A DNA stretch of 64,000 bases from Thraustochytrium sp. TN22 (lineage: Eukaryota; Sar; Bigyra; Thraustochytrida; Thraustochytriidae). This document shows, one piece after another, positions 8,983 to 20,724 of the stretch. The notes beneath the pieces are model-generated. The model made no database searches. It was not told the DNA's origin and was given only the letters and a program-made list of their open reading frames with translations. The position numbers and the translations under genes were made by a program. The first letter of the stretch is position 1. Each line of letters opens with the position of its first letter. The stretch is taken from positions 1-64,000 of the forward strand of contig JABLUY010000070.1 in the NCBI GenBank assembly GCA_013306675.1, written 5' to 3'.

Positions 8983-10455
8983 ACGGCCCGCCCGCGCTGG
9001 AGCACGCGTGGTTCGTTCTACCTCCATCACGATGGGGGAGGGGGGGGAGTTCGCAGACTGCCTGCCCAACATTTGCGCCGATTGTCGGGGATGAGCGAGC
9101 CGCCTGGCGGCCCGAGCGACCGGGCCTCGGGGCCGCAGTGAGGCAGTGGACAGCCTGGTTTACGGCGCTCTCGGTATCACTTGCGGTCCGCTCGGACCCG
9201 TACTTGCGACCGCTTGCCTGCCTTCGTAGACAGTAACGCTCCGTGCCATGTCCCGGACCCCGCCAAGTCCGCGACGCGACTCGACTCGAGTTCGCCTCTC
9301 CCTCGAGGCTCCTCTCGAAGCGTCGTCAAGAACAACAAGCGTCCGAGTCGCCTCCTCAGGCCGGGGGTTGCATGAACTTTCAAGTTTCGCCCCACCATCA
9401 ACCTACCTTGAAATGCTCGCTCCGCCGCGGGCAAGAAGCTACCACCACTGTCTACTGCGAGCTGCCCGTCGCAACGGCTTCCTTACTTCAGTGACAGTGC
9501 CGCGTATGCGATCGGAAGGCGGGTCAAAGGCTCGTGGGCCGTGGCCTGGTCTCTGCTAATGTCGCAAGCGAACCAAGCCAAGCGAAGCGCGCCAGAGACA
9601 GCGCGCAGAGCTCGCCGGAACTTTCGGGCGCGCAAGCGCAAGCAGAAGCAAGCGAGGTAGCTGGTTCGTAAGCAAGCAAGCAAGCAACAGCAGGCAAATG
9701 ACGCGCTCAGGGCCAGGGCCGCGCTTCCGCGCCTCACGAAGCACCCATCGCGGAAGGCGTGACTGTCAGTGGGGTGGTCCCGGCTCCGACGCTACCCAAG
9801 GCGCTGTAACGTACTTCAAGTCCTACGGCTAGCTTGCGCAGCCCTGCTGTTCGAAGTCCCCGTGCAAGGCCATCTCGGGCTTGGTTCCCTTCCTTCCAAC
9901 GGCTTGCCCCGGAGAGCGGGAGTGCCGATCCGAGCGAGGCTCTTGAGCATCGACCCGAGCGATCGAGATCGCGACAACTGTCGACAGCGGCGGCGCGCGA
10001 CGACGCATCTCGCAAGACCGCATAACCATACATCTATAGCTGCGGCCAGGACCTTGCTCAGGGGACCTTTTCGTTGATGTGGAAACTCAGGGACATGTCT
10101 CTTAGCATCGGTGCGACGCACAAAGACGCGTCCATGAACAGCCTTCTCTAGCTCTAGCGCTAGTAGCTAGCTAGCCATTCAACAAGGCATGGGAACTCCA
10201 GAGGCGCGAGGACCGAGGACGAGATTTCGCATGCCGTTGAAGATGGTGGAGGGACGTGACCAAGCGACCCAAGCGTCGCTCGTCCCGTCCGAGGCTTAGC
10301 CCAAGCATCGCTCATTGCGTCCCCGTGGCTTCGTCTAAGCGTTGGTCGTTGCGTCCATGAGTCGCGTCCGAGCCCGAGCCCAAGCGAAGCAAGGACCGCG
10401 TGTCGCGCGTCTTGAAGGAATTTGCTCACCTGCACCTTCAACTTTGTCACTCCGT
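8983..10455. other. Intergenic: receptor 5' flank and TBC-gene 3' flank
   Basis: About 1.5 kb without a supportable gene. A GTCCGAGTC element lies at 9341-9349 and an ACTCGAGT block near 9280, both 300-360 bp upstream of the receptor start. A CTAG-rich run lies near 10150-10175. Open frames here are short and compositionally arginine/serine-rich. Confidence 0.5.
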
Positions 10456-12189
10456 TTATTCTTCTACAGTATTGTTTGCATCGGGGTCCAACGATTTGGC
10501 AACGGAAGCCAGCTCCTTCTCCGTAATGGGAATGGTGAGCGCGACCGCTAAGAGCGCCTGCGGGTCAAGCGAGGGCGGGATGTCGCGGAAGAACTCAAGG
10601 ATCTCCTCGAACTTGCGCGAAAGCAACGCCTTGCGATTCATCTTGAGGATGGCCAGCGCGACCTGGTGCACGATGCACCATCCGTCGAAGAGAAAAATGT
10701 CCCAGACGCGAACCACCACATCAAAGGGGAAATTGTAGGTGAAGACGGTGATGAACCATTGCGTGGCATACATGCTGGGCACGACGAGCTCCGCATCCAG
10801 GTGCTTGGCCACGTCCGGCACGTAACGTTTTAGGAGCTCCTCGAACTGGGCGAGAATCAGCTGCGACCCAGGCATGCCGGGCTTGTACAGCTCGCACATG
10901 GACCACGGGCTGGAGAGCATCAGGTCGCGCAGCACAAGGAAGGCGCGGTCCTCTGGCAAATAGCCGAGCAAGAAGCCGACCAAGAACCCCATGCCCTGGC
11001 AGTAGCCGACCTCCTGGTCCAAGGCCGCGTAGGCCCGCAGCACGTGCGTGAGGGCGCGCTGGCCCACGCCGCCGCGCCGGTGGAAGATCACGTGCCGCGG
11101 GAAGGTGCGGCCCACGTCCCTGCTGATGCACTCGCGGATGCGCGCCACTTCCGGCTCGCGACTGCGGTTGGTCGTGGCCAGGAGCACCTCGTAGCTCGTG
11201 GCTGGCGGCTTGCCGGCCAGCGATTGCTGGCGCGAACCGGGCGGTGCAACCCCCCGCTTCTTGAGCGCCTCCTCCACGAGCAGCGGCCACGCCTTGTCGC
11301 GGAAGCAGTCCGGCACACCCTTGTGCACGCGCCGTGCTAGGCGCGCCCGCTTGCGCGTCAGCTGCTCGTCCCACTTGTTGAGCATGCGCAGCCACTTTTG
11401 CGTGCGCAGCGTCTCCAGCCGCACGCGCCGCCGCCGCTGCCGCTCCGTCTCCACGCGCGACACGTACGTTTGCCGCGTGCGCGCCATGGAGATTGTCGAG
11501 CTCGCGTCCGCGCGCCGCGGGTCGAGCGTCGCGAAGCCGTACCTGTCCAGATGCCCTTGCAAAACCTCCGCCATCACGCTCGGGTCGTCCTCGTCCCCGT
11601 CGCCGGCCTCAAAGTCCGGCTCTGGATCCTCCTCCTCCTCCTCTTCCTCCTCCTTCTCGTCGTTGTCATTCGCCCTCGTCGCGGACGCCGCCGTCGCGAC
11701 CGGGGCCGCTTCTGTTTGCGCTGGAGCCCCCGGCGACTCCGCGGAGGAAGCGCCCGGCTCCGACGCCGTGGACGATGGTGGCGACAGCGTCGAGGGGGGC
11801 GACATGGGCGAGTCGGTCTTGTCCCCGGCCCGCATGGGGTTGGACATCGTGGCTACCGCGGCGGCTGTCGCAGAGGCGGGCGCGGCCTCGGCGCGCGGCT
11901 GCTCGTCGCCGTCGCTGTCCTCGCGCTCGTCATCCAGATCCGTGTCGGAGGCGTCCTTGGCGTCCTCCTCCTCGCTCAGGCGCGCCCGCGCCACGTGCGA
12001 TATCCGCGTGGACACCACGTGGGTCGCCTTGACCGTCGGCGCCGCCGCAGTTTCCGCGGTCGCCGTGGAGGGCGCGTCCACCACGAGCGCGCTCACGGTC
12101 TTGCTGGTCTTGCTGGCCAGCGCCGCAGCTGCCGCCCCGGACTGCGAGTTCGCCTCCATCGTCTTTCCCTTCGCGCCCCCCTGCTGCAT
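10456..12189 (-). CDS. TBC-domain Rab GTPase-activating protein
   Basis: The 577-residue product has a disordered Ala/Ser/acidic N-terminal third, with a Glu/Asp run near 178-204. The segment KWLRMLNKWDEQL...RVHKGVPDCFRDKAWPLL follows, as it does ahead of TBC domains of the TBC1D10/USP6NL type. The TBC domain spans about 289-500. Both catalytic fingers are present: IxxDxxR as ISRDVGR (Arg361) and YxQ as GYCQGM (Gln398). TBC proteins stimulate GTP hydrolysis by Rab GTPases in membrane traffic, and intact Arg and Gln fingers suggest an active GAP. The target Rab cannot be read from sequence. The N-terminal ATG at 12189 is preceded by a (GCCGTG)n repeat. It diverges from the RING gene at 13171. 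Confidence 0.9.
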   Translation of the reverse strand: MQQGGAKGKTMEANSQSGAAAAALASKTSKTVSALVVDAPSTATAETAAAPTVKATHVVSTRISHVARARLSEEEDAKDASDTDLDDEREDSDGDEQPRAEAAPASATAAAVATMSNPMRAGDKTDSPMSPPSTLSPPSSTASEPGASSAESPGAPAQTEAAPVATAASATRANDNDEKEEEEEEEEDPEPDFEAGDGDEDDPSVMAEVLQGHLDRYGFATLDPRRADASSTISMARTRQTYVSRVETERQRRRRVRLETLRTQKWLRMLNKWDEQLTRKRARLARRVHKGVPDCFRDKAWPLLVEEALKKRGVAPPGSRQQSLAGKPPATSYEVLLATTNRSREPEVARIRECISRDVGRTFPRHVIFHRRGGVGQRALTHVLRAYAALDQEVGYCQGMGFLVGFLLGYLPEDRAFLVLRDLMLSSPWSMCELYKPGMPGSQLILAQFEELLKRYVPDVAKHLDAELVVPSMYATQWFITVFTYNFPFDVVVRVWDIFLFDGWCIVHQVALAILKMNRKALLSRKFEEILEFFRDIPPSLDPQALLAVALTIPITEKELASVAKSLDPDANNTVEE

Positions 12190-13170
12190 GTCTGCCGCCT
12201 GCCCCCCGCGCCGCCGCGCATAAGCCGCGCCTCGCTGCGCCCCGCGGGCCGGGCCGCGGGCGGCGCCCCGGCCGTGGCCGTGGCCGTGGCCGTGGCCGTG
12301 GTCGCCGCCGAGGCCGCCGCCGAGGCTGCCGCCGAGGCCGAGGCCGAGACCGAGACCGTGGCCGTCGCCCCGAGGCCTCGCCGCGGGCCCGGCCGCCGCT
12401 CCCCCGCCGCGCGCGCGCGCGTCGCCCGCGTCCCTCTCGCCGCGCTGCTCGCCGCGGCGGCCGCGCTGCTCGCCGTCCTGCTCGCCGTCCTGCTCGCCGC
12501 CGCCCCGGCGCGGCTCCGCGCTGCGCGGCTCTGCGCGGCGCGCGGGGCGCGGCGCGCGGCGCGGGCGGCGCGGCTCCGCGGCGCGCGGCTCGCGGCTCGC
12601 GGCTCGCGGCTCTGCGGCGCGCGGCGGCGGCGGGCGGGAGGGAACTTGAACTTCTGCGCGGCGGGATGCGCCGCTTCGCGCGCGGCCGCGGCGAAGTAGC
12701 GGTTATGCCGCCGCGGCGCGGCACGCGCTGGAGAGCGCCTCTCAGCTCATGCAGACGGCGACGGCGGGGCGCGCAGCAGATGCCCGCGCGGCGGCGCGCG
12801 AGGGAGCCGAGAGGCCGAGCGAGGGCGCGAGGAGGAGGTGGAGGTCCAGGAGCAGGACGTGGAGCGCCCAGCGAATTCCGCGGGCGAGGCGGCCGCCGGA
12901 AGCGACGGTGACGCGGGAGCAGAGGGCTCGACTCGGAGCGACGAACTAACCCCAGGGGAGGCGAAACGGCAGCCACGCGGGCCGCGGCACTGCACGGGAC
13001 GAGGAGGCGGGCAATGTGGAGGGCTGGGAGAGGACTGGGCAGAACAGAGAGGCTCGAGGAGAGGTAAGGCGAAGCGCGGCGCATGGGGACGGCCAGCAGC
13101 GCGGGGAGCGCGTAAACGCAGCGCGGAGGGCGGGCGAGCGCGAGCGCGAGCGCGAGCGCGAGCGCGAAGC
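12190..13170. promoter_or_regulatory. Divergent promoter region of the TBC and RING genes
   Basis: Extremely GC-rich and low in complexity. Holds (GCCGTG)x5 at 12271-12300 on the TBC side, a CGACTCGGAGCG element at 12929-12940 and a (GCGAGC)n tract at 13134-13168 that ends next to the RING start codon. Arginine- or alanine-rich open frames here are compositional. Confidence 0.55.
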
Positions 13171-14541
13171 ATGCACGGCGGCGTGCGGGAGGAGGTCTTC
13201 CTGCTGAACGGCCTCGTGTTCACGGTGCTGCTGTGGCTGAGGCTGGACCACCACGAGGAGACGGCGGGCGTTGTGGAGTGGCCGCTGGTCTGCGTGCCGC
13301 TCTGGGTGAATAATGTGCTGGGCATCCACGCGTCGAGCCTGAGGCTGAGGCGGCTTCGCGCGCGCCTGGACGGCCTCTCGTACAAGTGGTGGCCGCAGGC
13401 GTCCAAGAACGTGGCGCTGCTGTGCGCCGAGAGCCTGTGCGAGGACGTGTGCTCGATGCTGGTGAAGGGCGTGCTGGTAGCGAGCCCGCCGTGGCCCTAC
13501 CTGGCGCAGTTCGCGCCGCTTTGGCTGGCGGCCGCGGTAAATCTGACGCTCTTCTTCAAGCGGCGGCCGCGCATCGGCGTGCCGGTCAAGCCCAAGTTCA
13601 TCTTCGCGCTGCTTGTGGTCTCGCGCGTGGACGGCGCCAACTCGCTGAGCTGGCCGGTGCTCTTTGCGCCGCTGTGGCTGCTCCTGGTTGTGCTCCTGTG
13701 CTCCATCCTCATGTTCGCCGCCAAGATGAGCCACACGTCGCAGCAGGCGTACAAGCGCAAGGCCTTTCGCGTGGCGTGCGGCGCGAGCGCCGTGGTGTGC
13801 GTGCTGAGCGGGCTGGCGCTCGCGCAGCTGTGCATCTACCTGAACGACCGGCCGGACGCGCCCTTTGCGCCCGTGGCGCTCACCGGTGCGGCGGCGCAGC
13901 TCGTCACGCTCGTGGGCGCGCTCGGCTTCGCGCACTTCGCTCGCAAGCACCAGGCGCAGCTGGACGTGCACCGCGCGGAGCGGGAACGGGAGCGTGTGAC
14001 GGGCGTGGCCTCCGAGGACGCCGTCGTTGCGCTCGAGTTCATTCAGGCGCCCGAGGAGGTCTTCATCCGCGAGGGCGCCAACTTGTTCCGCAAGCTGCAC
14101 GGCGACGCGTCCTCCTCGCTCCAGTCACGCTCCGCCGTGGTGCCGCGGCCGCCCTTGAACGGCGGCAACGGCAGCGGCGGCTGCGGCGGCGGCAGCAGTA
14201 GCGGTAGCAGTAGCAGCAGCAGCAGCAACAACAACGACAACAACCACTGCAGTAGCCACGGCGCGACCGAGGCCGCCGAGTGCCTCATCTGCTGCGTGGA
14301 GCAGGGCGCGGACTTCATTTTGCTGCAGTGCGGGCACGGTAGCTTCTGCGAGACGTGCTGCAAGGAGCTGGTCAAGCGCGGGCTATGCCCCATGTGCCGC
14401 GCGCCCATCGAGCAGGTGGCGCGGCTCAAGCCGGACGTGTCGACCGCGCAGGCGAGCGAGGTCTTCCTCGCGGACCTGGCGGACGTGCGCGCGGTCGGGC
14501 CCGAGACGGCCTCGGATGTGGACTCCGAGGCGTCAGTCTGA
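13171..14541 (+). CDS. Multi-pass membrane protein with C-terminal RING finger (probable E3 ubiquitin ligase)
   Basis: Starting at the ATG at 13171 (MHGGVREEVF) the product has 456 residues. An in-frame ATG at 12838 would add 111 Arg/Gly-rich residues and is unlikely. The N-terminal 280 residues hold several hydrophobic helices with recurring PLW motifs (CVPLWVNN, FAPLWLAAAVNL, FAPLWLLLVVLL), which recall the TMEM185 family. A Gly/Ser/Asn linker with SGSSSSSSSNNN follows. The RING lies at residues 371-409: C-x2-C, C387-x-H389, C393-x2-C396 and the closing CPMC pair, with all zinc ligands present. RING proteins recruit ubiquitin-loaded E2. A UBE2D-type E2 gene ends only 137 bp away on the other strand. 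Membrane location (ER, endosome or other) is undetermined. Confidence 0.8.
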   Translation: MHGGVREEVFLLNGLVFTVLLWLRLDHHEETAGVVEWPLVCVPLWVNNVLGIHASSLRLRRLRARLDGLSYKWWPQASKNVALLCAESLCEDVCSMLVKGVLVASPPWPYLAQFAPLWLAAAVNLTLFFKRRPRIGVPVKPKFIFALLVVSRVDGANSLSWPVLFAPLWLLLVVLLCSILMFAAKMSHTSQQAYKRKAFRVACGASAVVCVLSGLALAQLCIYLNDRPDAPFAPVALTGAAAQLVTLVGALGFAHFARKHQAQLDVHRAERERERVTGVASEDAVVALEFIQAPEEVFIREGANLFRKLHGDASSSLQSRSAVVPRPPLNGGNGSGGCGGGSSSGSSSSSSSNNNDNNHCSSHGATEAAECLICCVEQGADFILLQCGHGSFCETCCKELVKRGLCPMCRAPIEQVARLKPDVSTAQASEVFLADLADVRAVGPETASDVDSEASV

Positions 14542-14678
14542 AGGGCGACCGAATGAATGGCATGGTCGCGACTCGGCCCGCACGGGAACGAGAAAAGGCA
14601 TTTGAAAAAAAAAAGAAAGGGTGCTGATTTGATTGTCACGAACTGGAACGAGGATGGTGGTCGTCCCGAACGGGTCGT

Positions 14679-16398
<1,720 letters not shown>

Positions 16399-17535
16399 GT
16401 GTTCTCCATCCCGGACTTGATGAAGTTGATGGACGCCCTCGACGACGAGCTCAGCTCCCGGACGGACACATTGCGCTCAGGTACGGCTTGCCGGCATCGC
16501 GCGCAGCATGGTGGACGAGAAAAGGCGCCATGGCCGGGACGTACTCGACTTGGCACGAGTGATGGGGTTTGGACCATCCAGCAACTTCACAAACGCGACT
16601 TCTGGGATGGGCTCGCCTTCATGGACCCGCAGTGTCAGATTCTAGTGCAGCGCCGACTTCGCGCTCGACGATTTTGGCCTGGACGTGCCCACCGCGCGAT
16701 GGGGCCGCGAAGTGGTGCAGGTCATGCTGCGGGAGCTGCATATGCAGGATGCGCCTCGCCAACTCGGGCGAGGACACCGTGGGCGAGGACACCGTGGGCG
16801 AGGACACCGTGGGCGAGGACACCGTGAACACTTCCGACTTGCGAAGACCCGTCAGCGTGCTCCTCTAGGCCTTGCTATACATCAGGCACACGGCCAGTTC
16901 GCCGAAATTATGCATGAGGTCGAGGCCGACAAGCTCAAGAACACCGACACGCTCAAGAAGACATCGACAAGCTCAAGAACGCTAACAAGCTCAAGAACAC
17001 CGACAAGCTAGTCATGCAGGCCGGCAACAAGAGCCAGCTCATTGACTGGAGCGCCAACGGCAACACCCGCGACGATGAGAGCAACTCGGTCATCCGCCTA
17101 TGAGTCCGTCACCCCTTCCTCCTCACTCATCACACCTCCATTGCTCAACACGGCGCACATCGGTGTCAGTCTGCGTGCCAAGGAGCGCCTCTTCTGCTGA
17201 GAACACCGAGCTGGACGCGTTATGAGATCCCAAAGATGGACCTCGTGCTCCAGATGGACTTCGTCGAGGCTTGGGAGCGCGTCGCCGCGAGCACATTCTA
17301 ACTTTCCCCGCTGAATACCTCATGCGGGCTGGCCGATTTTGATCGCGCCGCCCCCTGGGCGATCTCTCCCCACATCGTCCTCAAGCTTCCCGCCACAGAC
17401 GGCAGCCCGTTCCGCTATGCCAACGTCTCGCTCTTCTGCACGAGCTACGACGCGGACCAACAGAAGAGGTGGTGGCTCGCTCTTGTCTGCCCAACGCGCC
17501 TCGCACACAATTTGGTTCGCGATGACGCGTTGTGA
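16399..17535 (+). pseudogene. Decayed coding sequence of unknown family
   Basis: Short coding-like pieces appear in more than one plus-strand frame, for example VPTARWGREVVQVMLRELHM near 16690-16750, SQLIDWSANGNTRDDESNSV near 17030-17100 and LKLPATDGSPFRYANVSLF near 17370-17430. Codon usage in them is ordered, unlike the surrounding low-complexity DNA, but none forms a full-length protein. It is clearly broken, in several places. A 15-bp tandem repeat (16766-16825) lies inside it. The family was not recognised. It may be related to the kinase-like gene that follows, or be an unrelated fossil. Confidence 0.4.
16766..16825. repeat. 15-bp tandem repeat, four copies
   Basis: GGGCGAGGACACCGT is repeated four times without change at 16766, 16781, 16796 and 16811. 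It is a multiple of three and lies inside decayed coding sequence. Confidence 0.9.
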
Positions 17536-17690
17536 TGCTTGCACGCGCTGGTGTATTCTTCTCTCTGCGCTGCGTTCCTGCTGCTCTCCAAGTTGCGTCA
17601 CGGTCGCCAAGCCTACGCCAGACCAACTTCGCTTGACGCGGCGAGCGGCGCGGCGGGCGGCGCGGCGAGCGGCGCGGCGTCCCGGGCTGG

Positions 17691-17720
17691 CTTGGGTTGG
17701 CTTGGGTTGGCTTGGGTTGG
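17691..17720. repeat. CTTGGGTTGG x3 tandem repeat before a start codon
   Basis: Three perfect 10-bp copies end 18 bp before the ATG at 17739 of the kinase-like gene. A related CTTGG tract occurs at 47506-47535. Confidence 0.85.
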
Positions 17721-17738
17721 CTGGCTTGGCTCGGCGCG

Positions 17739-20137
17739 ATGACAACCCCGGAGGCACGCGCGCAGACGAGCCCAGCACCGCCCCACGTAGGGCTGCTCCG
17801 CAAGGTGGGCAGCGTGAACGCGCCCTCGAGGTTTCCCAGGTCGCGGCCGCAGGAGGCGACGCTCGTGGGAGGCGACGGCTTCTGGGGCGAGCCCAATCCG
17901 GACGGCAAGACGCGGAGGTACGCGGGCAAGCCGCCGACGCCGGACGAGATGTCGCTGCTTGACCTTTCGTCCTGGGAGGTGCACCTGCAGCACGAGAATG
18001 TCGGGCTCTTCCTCGACTGGCTCAACACAGACGCCAGTGAGGCAGAGCGCCTACGTACCAAGGCGCAACTAGCTATCGGCGAGCTGCGCGGCGCCGTTCG
18101 ACTCCAAGGCAAGGATGAGGATGTTGCTCTGGCCACAGAGCTCCTGGATCGGGTCTGCGCCGCGCAGAGCAAGAGCGTGTGGGAGTGGTTCGGCTCAGCG
18201 TTCCTTGGCGAGGTGTGGAACTACGGGCGGGGGCGCCAAGGCACGACCGCGACGGCGGAGGAATCCCTCGCGGGCACGAACAAGCGGCGCAGGGTCCCTT
18301 CACAGAGTTCATCATCCTCCTCCTCGTCGGGCGCCTCGTCGGCGCTGTCGCGGGGCGTCAAGCCGCGGCACACGACCTCCTTCCCTGCCTACTTCGTCCC
18401 CACGGAGTGCGAAGAATGGCAGCTGGACGAGAACCAGGATCTCCTGCGCGTGTTCGATTTCAAGACCTACAATCAAGGGCCGCAATTCGAACCGATTCAC
18501 TTTGGCGGCCGCGGGCGCGAGTCTGCGGTGGCCAAGTGGGCCTTGGATGTGGTGAAGAACGTGGCCCGGTACGGTGTCAACTTCGTCGCGTGGCAGCTCA
18601 ACGAGAACGTGGACGCGATGGATGCCGATAATGAGGTGAAGATCGTCCTGGGCGGGGGCGTGGAGACTCAGCGCCGCATCGACATGCAGATCATGGCTGC
18701 TGACAACGACTCGCGCCAGATCCTATATGATCGCATCAAGGCCGAGAGCAAGGAGATCAAGCGGTTGGAGAAGCTCATCGCGCAGCGTGAGGAGGAGCAC
18801 GCGGCGCTGGATGGGCGCAAGCGAGGCGCCGTCGATAATGCCGAGCTCGATCTGAGGATGGAGCTAGATCATTTGCGTGCTACACTACAAGGCCCCACTG
18901 CCTCACGCGAGCGACGGGCCCGCGATCTCCGCGAGCTGATCCGGCGGCAGACCGCGGTGGTGCTGGAGTGCAAGACGCTGGAGACGATGAGCGACGACGT
19001 CAAGGCCTGTGTGGACGAGATCAAGGACCTCACGGAGCGGTTGTGCAGAGCACGTCAGCAACCGAGCCGTGACGCTGCGGGCCGCAGCGACACCGATCAG
19101 GTGATCGACCTCGGCTTGACGTCGGCGCCACTCGCGCAGCTGTGCATGTCCATGGTCGGCTTCAACACCTGCTACGGCGTGCTCACAGACGGCACCGTGA
19201 CGTACTTCGCGCGACGTTACACAAACAAGCCGCGTGCGATCCAGCTGACCGCTCCGTTCTACACGGAGCCGGGTGAGGAGCGCACCAACCCACACGGGTG
19301 GACGCTGGGGCAGGCATGGCTCGCCTTCAGCGCCCACAGCTTCTCGAAGTCTGACGCCGGGCGCGACATGGCACCGGACTACGAGTGGCTCCAGGACGAT
19401 GTCACGCGTGCTCTCGTGATGCAGCGCATGGATGGACGCAATACCGTCTTCTCGGGCACAGACACCAGGCGCGGGAGCAGCCAAAGGGGCGGCCAGACCT
19501 CCTCGCGGGCGACGCCGCTGCTGGGCACGGGCGACACCAACACATGGACCGTGGACTTGGGGCCCTTTTGCATGCGCGACGGCATGCGTCGGGTCTTGCA
19601 GGGGCAGGGCGTGGATATCCCAACATCAGGGTCGCCGACAAGCGCTGCTTCCTCAAGGCGATTTACCCGAGCGCCAGCGAGGCCGAGAGTCTGCGCAAGG
19701 AGGCCGCTGTCTATGAGGCCTTGCACGCCCTGCAGGGCGTCGCCATCCCGCGCGTGGTCTTCTATGGCAAGAGCGAGGCACTACAGCTCTTGGGCCTCTG
19801 CACGGAGCAGGTGGGCCGCGCGACCGTGAACCTCAAGGCCTCGCACTACGCGCGTCTCGGAGGCCGCGACATCCTGCTGCCGCGTGCCCTTGCCGCGTTG
19901 CGTAAGATCCACGACGCCGGCTACCTGCACGGCGACGTTGCGCTGCGGAACGTCGTGGTGAGCCGCCGCACGGGCGAGGTCCGCTTCGTTGACCTGGAGC
20001 GCGCCCGTGAGGCGACCAATGACAAAGCGAAGGAGAAGGAAGTCAGCAAGCTGGAGAGGGCATTTCATTCCTTTGTCCCTCTTGACGACAACGCCCGAGA
20101 GGAGAAACCCCCGCCCTTTGATCTCGTCTTCGGATGA
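17739..20137 (+). CDS. Protein-kinase-like gene with a large N-terminal region, split over two frames
   Basis: From the ATG at 17739 the first part (about 630 residues) has a Ser-rich stretch, a segment with FAYF-like VPTECEEWQLDENQ, a coiled coil (RIKAESKEIKRLEKLIAQREEE) and a GVLTDGTVTYFARRY...LGQAWLAFSAHS block that often precedes kinase domains in fungal and stramenopile proteins. The C-terminal part (about 170 residues, ending at 20137) is a compact kinase-like fold: CFLKAIYPS with the candidate ATP lysine, KEAAVYEAL as helix C, HGDVALRNVVV as catalytic loop and VRFVDLERA as the metal-binding motif. The two parts lie in different frames, so the gene contains an unrecognised intron, an assembly error or a genuine break. 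Substrate unknown. A second in-frame ATG upstream (17697) would add a repeat-derived tail. Confidence 0.55.
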
Positions 20138-20724
20138 GCCAAGGGCAGCTCTCCCGAGCGGCTGCCGGTCAGTTGATGCACATGCAAAACAGTTCTATCG
20201 CACTTTGGCGAAGAGGAGCCTGGCCTCGCTCGCCATGCCAGTACGCGCTCTCGCCCTTGTTCATGAAAGAGTATCATCAATGAAGAGTATCGACGAGCTT
20301 TGCGCTGGATGAGGTTGGCTTTTTGGTTGGTTGATACATTGCGGCGCTCTCCGGATGATGTAGTCTGTGCCTGCTTGATGGCTGGCCATGCTGGTGGCCA
20401 TAGTTTGGCGTGAGTGAGTGCATCATGTCAGTGGCGAGGTGTGGGTGAGATGGCCACCTGGCTGGTGGCAGTCTTGCTGCCTGCGTCTCAGATCAGGTTT
20501 GGCTACCAAGGACTTGTCTTGTGGGTCTTGTGCTCGTCCGCGTGGAAGCTTTGCACCTCCGTGGTCGGTTTCTCATGAGGACTGGCTGACAGGCCGTCAA
20601 AGGCCGCGCGGACTCGGCAGACTCTCGTAAGTCAACATTCGTGGTGAGTAGGCTAGACTAGCAGGATCTGACATGTGATTCCAGTCACGGCTCGCTCTGG
20701 CTAGCTGTCCAGGCAGGGCGGCAA
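20138..20724. other. Intergenic between convergent kinase-like and NUP93 genes
   Basis: Nearly 600 bp, less GC-rich than the genes and relatively TG-rich, as expected for two 3' flanks. I see no coding sequence or recognisable RNA in it. Confidence 0.5.

Noticed and set aside
12838-13170. 111-residue N-terminal extension of the RING protein
   Set aside because: Encoded by a (GCGAGC)n repeat and Arg/Gly-rich leader; the ATG at 13171 begins a plausible membrane protein.
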